Shown here in pieces: positions 14,338 through 17,616 of a stretch of 17,616 nt of DNA; positions within the stretch are counted from its first letter, which is position 1; each line of letters begins with the position of its first letter. Source of the DNA: JAEULH01 sp034382075 (GTDB lineage Bacteria > Pseudomonadota > Alphaproteobacteria > Rhodospirillales > Defluviicoccaceae); the NCBI GenBank assembly GCA_034382075.1, contig JAXMOZ010000070.1:1-17616 (forward strand), written 5' to 3'. The position numbers and the translations under genes are program-made. A model generated the notes under the pieces. It was not told where the DNA came from. It was given only the letters and a program-made list of their open reading frames with translations, and made no database searches.

Positions 14338-15315
14338 TCACGTCCAACCGATGCGGCCTCGCCTTGATCCGCCCGGGGGAACCGTCGCCGTCGGCGCTCC
14401 GGCCACCGCCGCCTCGGTGATCAGCCGCAGCGGGCCGGTTCTCGCCACAGTGGCCATCTGCGCCTCGTCGTGGACGAACAGCGAGCCGGCGTAGCCCAGG
14501 GCGTTGACGCCGATGCCGCCCACCTGCTCGCGGCTGCGCGGCACGATCAGCATCCACCGCCGCGTCAGAAGCAGGTTGTAGGGCATGGCCGGCCTGGCGT
14601 CGGCGCGCACCGCCGCATCGGCGGCGGCAAGGCCGGTGGCGGCAAACAGCCGCCGGTACCCCCGGTCGAGGTCGGCGGCGTCCGCCCGGCCGCCAAGGGC
14701 GAGCAGCGCATGGCGAAACGGCAGCCCCGGAACGGTCGCCGGTTCGCCCAGGTCTGCTGCGGCGAGGACCGGCGCCAGCAGCGGCTCGATGGGCAGCGCC
14801 GGGCCATGGCCCTCGCCGGCGAGCGGCAGCGGCACGAGCTGCAGGTGCTTGTGCGGTTGGCTGGCGCCGGCGGCGGTGCCGCCATTGAAAAAGCCGAGCC
14901 CGTCGATCTCCGCGAGCACCACGGCCATGGCGTCCAGGTCCGCCGGCGTCAGCAGCCGCCCCTGATCCTCGAACGCCCGGGTGACGAGCAGCAGATGGCT
15001 GTCGACCACATTGAACTTGTTGAGCAGGCAGAAATGGGTGGGCGTGAGGTCGGCCACGAACAGCCGCGGGTCGTGGGGAAGGAACGGGTTCGCCCGGTCC
15101 TGTCCACGAGCATTGCTGTCGGCCTGCGCTTGCGCCTCCCGCTGCTTCTGCTTCAGGCTGGCCAGCACCCGCACGAGGAAGCGGATGCCGCCGTCGTCGA
15201 TGCAGTGCAGCTCGGTGGCGATCGACTGCAGCGCGCCGTTTCGCCGCGCCTCGCGGACCCGCTCGGCCGCCAGGGCGGCGAGGCTCCCGGGTTCAAACAG
15301 GCCCGCCGCCGTCAA
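14338..15315 (-). CDS. Ap4A phosphorylase-like ATP adenylyltransferase
   Basis: A 325-aa protein of the HIT superfamily's Apa1/Apa2 branch, which cleaves diadenosine tetraphosphate phosphorolytically to ADP and ATP. The signature is FFNGGTAAGASQPHKHLQLV (142-161) with HxHxQ (His155, His157); His157 is the expected nucleotidylated residue. Also visible are NPFLPHDPRLFVADL (76-90), LNKFNVVDSHLLLVTR (98-113) and the C-terminal domain with YNLLLTRRWMLIVPR. The start is TTG 15315, which overlaps the TGA stop of the sigma gene (TTGA); the upstream frame offers no alternative, so translation is probably coupled. The last 24 residues (from AAVAGAPTATV) look like an extension beyond the usual end. Confidence 0.9.
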   Translation of the reverse strand: MTAAGLFEPGSLAALAAERVREARRNGALQSIATELHCIDDGGIRFLVRVLASLKQKQREAQAQADSNARGQDRANPFLPHDPRLFVADLTPTHFCLLNKFNVVDSHLLLVTRAFEDQGRLLTPADLDAMAVVLAEIDGLGFFNGGTAAGASQPHKHLQLVPLPLAGEGHGPALPIEPLLAPVLAAADLGEPATVPGLPFRHALLALGGRADAADLDRGYRRLFAATGLAAADAAVRADARPAMPYNLLLTRRWMLIVPRSREQVGGIGVNALGYAGSLFVHDEAQMATVARTGPLRLITEAAVAGAPTATVPPGGSRRGRIGWT

Positions 15316-15926
15316 CTCGGCTGATGATCGCCGACGGCCAGGCGCATTCGCGCCAGCGCCAGCCGGACCCGCGATTTCACCGTGCCGAGCGGCACGTTCA
15401 GTTCGGCCGCGACCTGGCGGTGGGACTTGCAGCCGAAGTAGACCTCTCGCAACACCACCGCCTGATCCTCCGGCAGGGTTCCCATGGCCCGCTGAAGGGC
15501 CCGGCCGGTGGCGTTGAGGTGAACCGAAGCCTCCGGATCGGCGCCATCATCGGCCACGTCCGCCGCCCTGTCGAGGTCGGTCTGGCGCAGCCGATCGCGG
15601 CGGAGGTCGTCGATCCGCTTGTTGCGAAAGATGGCAAAGACCCAGCGCGAGGCGCTGGCGCGGGAGCGCTCGAACGTCCTGGCCTTGCGCCAGAGGCTGA
15701 TCATGGTTTCCTGGGCCAGCTCTTCGGCCACGGCCGCGTTCATGCCGCTGCGCATGCCCCAAGCCTTCAGCCTGGGAACATAGTGGCGGAAAATCGCCTC
15801 GAAGGAGCTCAGGTCGCCCGTTTCCGCGACCCGCTCGATAAGGTCCGCAAAAACATCCGTTATTTCGTCTGCCGCAACACTACTGCCGCAGCCGCAAGAG
15901 CGGCCCCGCTCACCCGTGTCCGCCAT
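15312..15926 (-). CDS. ECF-type RNA polymerase sigma factor
   Basis: A 204-aa sigma-70 family factor with regions 2 and 4 only. Region 2 (about 40-112) has FEAIFRHYVPRLKAWGMRSG, AEELAQETMISLWRKA and ASRWVFAIFRNKRIDDLRR. Region 4 (about 143-196) has LPEDQAVVLREVYFGCKSHR followed by the helix-turn-helix up to PLGTVKSRVRLALARMR. The pattern resembles the alphaproteobacterial RpoE group normally paired with a ChrR zinc anti-sigma factor, but no ChrR follows; the coupled downstream gene is an Ap4A phosphorylase. The N-terminus is unusual, with RSCGCGSS (Cys11, Cys13). ATG 15926 is preceded by GGGGA. It diverges from pqiA. Confidence 0.95.
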   Translation of the reverse strand: MADTGERGRSCGCGSSVAADEITDVFADLIERVAETGDLSSFEAIFRHYVPRLKAWGMRSGMNAAVAEELAQETMISLWRKARTFERSRASASRWVFAIFRNKRIDDLRRDRLRQTDLDRAADVADDGADPEASVHLNATGRALQRAMGTLPEDQAVVLREVYFGCKSHRQVAAELNVPLGTVKSRVRLALARMRLAVGDHQPS

Positions 15927-15954
15927 TGCCGTCCCCGCTGATTATTTTTCTGGT

Positions 15955-15983
15955 ACTTTATGCAAAACTACAGCGTGTGCCAA
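15955..15983 (-). promoter_or_regulatory. Possible sigma-70 promoter of the ECF sigma gene
   Basis: On the minus strand, TTGGCA (15983-15978) and TAAAGT (15960-15955) are separated by 17 bases, matching the consensus at 5/6 and 4/6 positions. Transcription would begin about 22 bases before the ATG at 15926. The surrounding sequence is locally A/T-rich, unlike the rest of this region. No ECF-type autoregulatory promoter was recognised. Confidence 0.4.
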
Positions 15984-16125
15984 CATGCAAAGGATGAAAT
16001 GTCGTTTAGGCAACCCTGCGTCGCGGCCTTCGAAGGCGAGCAGGGGCAAAGTCTGCACCCGGCGTTGACCGCCGCCTGCCGCACCCTTATGATTGCCGTC
16101 CCTATCGGCAACCTCGGCGCGTCCC

Positions 16126-17379
16126 ATGGGCGATCGGAACGCGGCGGCAGCGAAGCCGCTGGTCGCCTGCCAGGAGTGCGGCCTGCTCTACGCGGCGCCG
16201 CTCCGCGGCCTTCGCGGCCGGGTGCGGTGTAGGCGCTGCGGCGCCGAGCTCTACCGCCTCGGCGGCGACGGCATCCATCTCGCCCTGGGGCTGACGCTGG
16301 CCGCGCTGGTTCTCCTCGTCGTCGCCAACGTCTTCCCGCTGATGACCTTCCGCTATGAGGGCCGCGAGCAGGGAAACGTCCTGATCTCCGGGGTTTTCGA
16401 GCTTGCGCACCAGGGGCTGTGGCCGGTTGGGGCGCTGGTGTTCCTCCTCACCATTGCCGTGCCGGCGGCGAAGCTGTTGGGCTCGCTGTGGGTGCTGCTG
16501 CCGCTCTACCGCGGCCGGGTTCCCGTGGACGGAGCCCGGGTGTTTCGTCTGGTCGAGACGCTGCATCCATGGGCGATGACCGAGGTCTACCTGCTCGGCC
16601 TGCTCGTCGCCTACGCCAAGCTCGCCGACATCGCCGACGTCGCGCTCGGCCCTGCCCTGTTCGCCTTCATCGCCCTGATCGTGGCGATGGTCGCGGCCGA
16701 GATGACGCTCGAGCCGCGGGCGGTCTGGGAACGGCTGCAGCCGAGCCCCGCCGTTGCGCCGCCGCCTGCCGAAGCCGGCGACCGGCTCGGCCGCTGCCAG
16801 CGCTGCGGCTTGCTCAGCCGCCTCGCCTCCGGCGCCGAGGCCCAGCGCTGCCCGCGCTGCCACGCCGCCTTGCACCGGCGCAAGCCCGCGAGCATCAGCC
16901 GCACCTGGGCACTCGTCCTGACCGGCGCCATCCTTTACGTTCCGGCCAACCTCTATCCGATCATGACTGTCATTTCCTTCGGCCGGGGCGAGCCGGACAC
17001 GATCCTGAGCGGCGTCGTCCGGCTATTCGAGGCCGGGATGTGGCCCCTGGCGCTGCTCGTCTTCTTCGCCAGCATCACCGTGCCGGTGCTGAAGCTCGCC
17101 GGCTTGAGCTTCCTTTTGCTGTCGGTGCAGCGGCGCTGGCGGTGGCGGCCGCGCCAGCGCACTTTGCTCTACCGGGTCATCGACGCGGTCGGCCGGTGGT
17201 CGATGATCGACATCTTCATGATCTCGATCCTGGTGGCGTTGGTGAAGCTCGGCTCCATTGCCACCGTCGAGCCGGGCATCGGCGCCAGCGCGTTTGCCGC
17301 CGTCGTCGTCGTCACCATGTTCGCCGCCACCGCCTTCGACCCGCGCCTGATCTGGGACGCCATGGAGCCTCCGCGGTGA
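16126..17379 (+). CDS. pqiA: Paraquat-inducible protein A (PqiA/LetA family)
   Basis: A 417-aa inner membrane protein made of two tandem PqiA domains. Each begins with a zinc ribbon: Cys15/Cys18 (CQEC) with Cys35/Cys38 (CRRC), and Cys224/Cys227 (CQRC) with Cys242/Cys245 (CPRC). Each continues with a membrane part carrying the paired motifs VANVFPLM (67-74) and PANLYPIM (273-280), ISGVFEL/LSGVVRLFEAGMWPL and several further helices. PqiA works with the MCE protein PqiB in lipid movement between the membranes and in envelope stress tolerance. ATG 16126 is chosen over TTG 16093 because the zinc ribbon follows shortly after. The stop overlaps the pqiB start (GTGA, 17376-17379). Confidence 0.93.
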   Translation: MGDRNAAAAKPLVACQECGLLYAAPLRGLRGRVRCRRCGAELYRLGGDGIHLALGLTLAALVLLVVANVFPLMTFRYEGREQGNVLISGVFELAHQGLWPVGALVFLLTIAVPAAKLLGSLWVLLPLYRGRVPVDGARVFRLVETLHPWAMTEVYLLGLLVAYAKLADIADVALGPALFAFIALIVAMVAAEMTLEPRAVWERLQPSPAVAPPPAEAGDRLGRCQRCGLLSRLASGAEAQRCPRCHAALHRRKPASISRTWALVLTGAILYVPANLYPIMTVISFGRGEPDTILSGVVRLFEAGMWPLALLVFFASITVPVLKLAGLSFLLLSVQRRWRWRPRQRTLLYRVIDAVGRWSMIDIFMISILVALVKLGSIATVEPGIGASAFAAVVVVTMFAATAFDPRLIWDAMEPPR

Positions 17380-17616
17380 ACGATCGCGCCGAGCCTCAGC
17401 CCGCGGCCGAGCTTCCGGAGGCGGTGGTCGAAACCCACCGCCGCTTCCCGGTGATCTGGCTGATCCCGCTAGTGGCCTTGGCAGCGGCGGTCTGGCTTGC
17501 GGTCGTCACCATCCGCGCCCAGGGCCCGGTGATCTCGGTGCGTTTCGAGAACGCCGAGGGGATCGAGGCCGGCACCACCAAGGTCAAGTACAAGAACGTC
17601 GACGTCGGCGTGGTCG
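17376..17616 (+). CDS. pqiB: PqiB-like MCE (MlaD) family protein, N-terminus only (partial)
   Basis: The first 80 codons of an intermembrane lipid transport protein, cut by the window end. After a short cytoplasmic tail comes a membrane anchor (VIWLIPLVALAAAVWLAVV), then the beginning of the first MCE domain: ISVRFENAEGIEAGTTKVKY and VDVGVV, the pattern of PqiB proteins. GTG 17376 overlaps the pqiA stop by four bases, so the two are coupled. The usual pqiC lipoprotein gene, if present, would lie beyond the window. Confidence 0.9.
   Translation, partial: MNDRAEPQPAAELPEAVVETHRRFPVIWLIPLVALAAAVWLAVVTIRAQGPVISVRFENAEGIEAGTTKVKYKNVDVGVV

Noticed and set aside
1..17616. CRISPR array
   Set aside because: No regularly spaced identical direct repeats were seen anywhere; the only repeats are the palindromes and the short GATCCG tandem listed.

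Overview
The window is very GC-rich with strong G/C bias at third codon positions. Its gene content (nrtR-nadA-nadC, a two-domain pqiA followed by pqiB, a ChrR-associated-type ECF sigma factor, a small Lys/Arg-rich protein just before murA) points to an alphaproteobacterium, probably Rhodospirillales-like. That placement is inferred from gene content and composition, not from a marker gene.

Left end (1-3152) is an accessory segment: the 3' end of an IS630-type transposase, a stretch of decayed coding sequence, and a retron on the minus strand, with tRNA-Thr(GGT) beyond it. The retron is visibly less GC-rich than the core genes (hand count 27/60 at 2101-2160 against 49/60 at 3961-4020). It encodes one 525-aa protein in which a retron reverse transcriptase (NAxxH, YADD and VTG motifs) is fused to a trypsin/Do-type serine protease (His381, Asp413, Ser486). 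Just upstream lies a candidate msr-msd RNA of 110 nt, bounded by a perfect 11-bp inverted repeat (a1/a2). The a2 arm is also the ribosome binding site of the reverse transcriptase gene. This is the most interesting system in the window.

Centre (3255-12524) is housekeeping sequence on the plus strand. It holds a small basic protein, murA (peptidoglycan precursor synthesis), and a translationally coupled ABC exporter of the DevBCA/MacB type (permease, ATPase and membrane fusion protein, joined by ATGA overlaps). Next comes an NAD biosynthesis cluster: the NrtR regulator, quinolinate synthase NadA and quinolinate phosphoribosyltransferase NadC. A perfect 21-bp palindrome, the likely NrtR operator, lies in front of nadA, and a second palindrome with the same half-sites in reverse order lies 25 bp downstream of the first. 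Then follow cobD/cbiB (cobalamin assembly) and an AhpD-like carboxymuconolactone decarboxylase-family protein.

Right end (12547-17616) starts with a minus-strand TolC-like outer membrane protein and an intergenic palindromic repeat element. A minus-strand pair follows, in which an ECF sigma factor is coupled by a 4-nt overlap to an Ap4A phosphorylase-like gene. Diverging from the pair are pqiA and the beginning of pqiB (MCE-domain lipid transport), which also overlap by 4 nt and run off the window.
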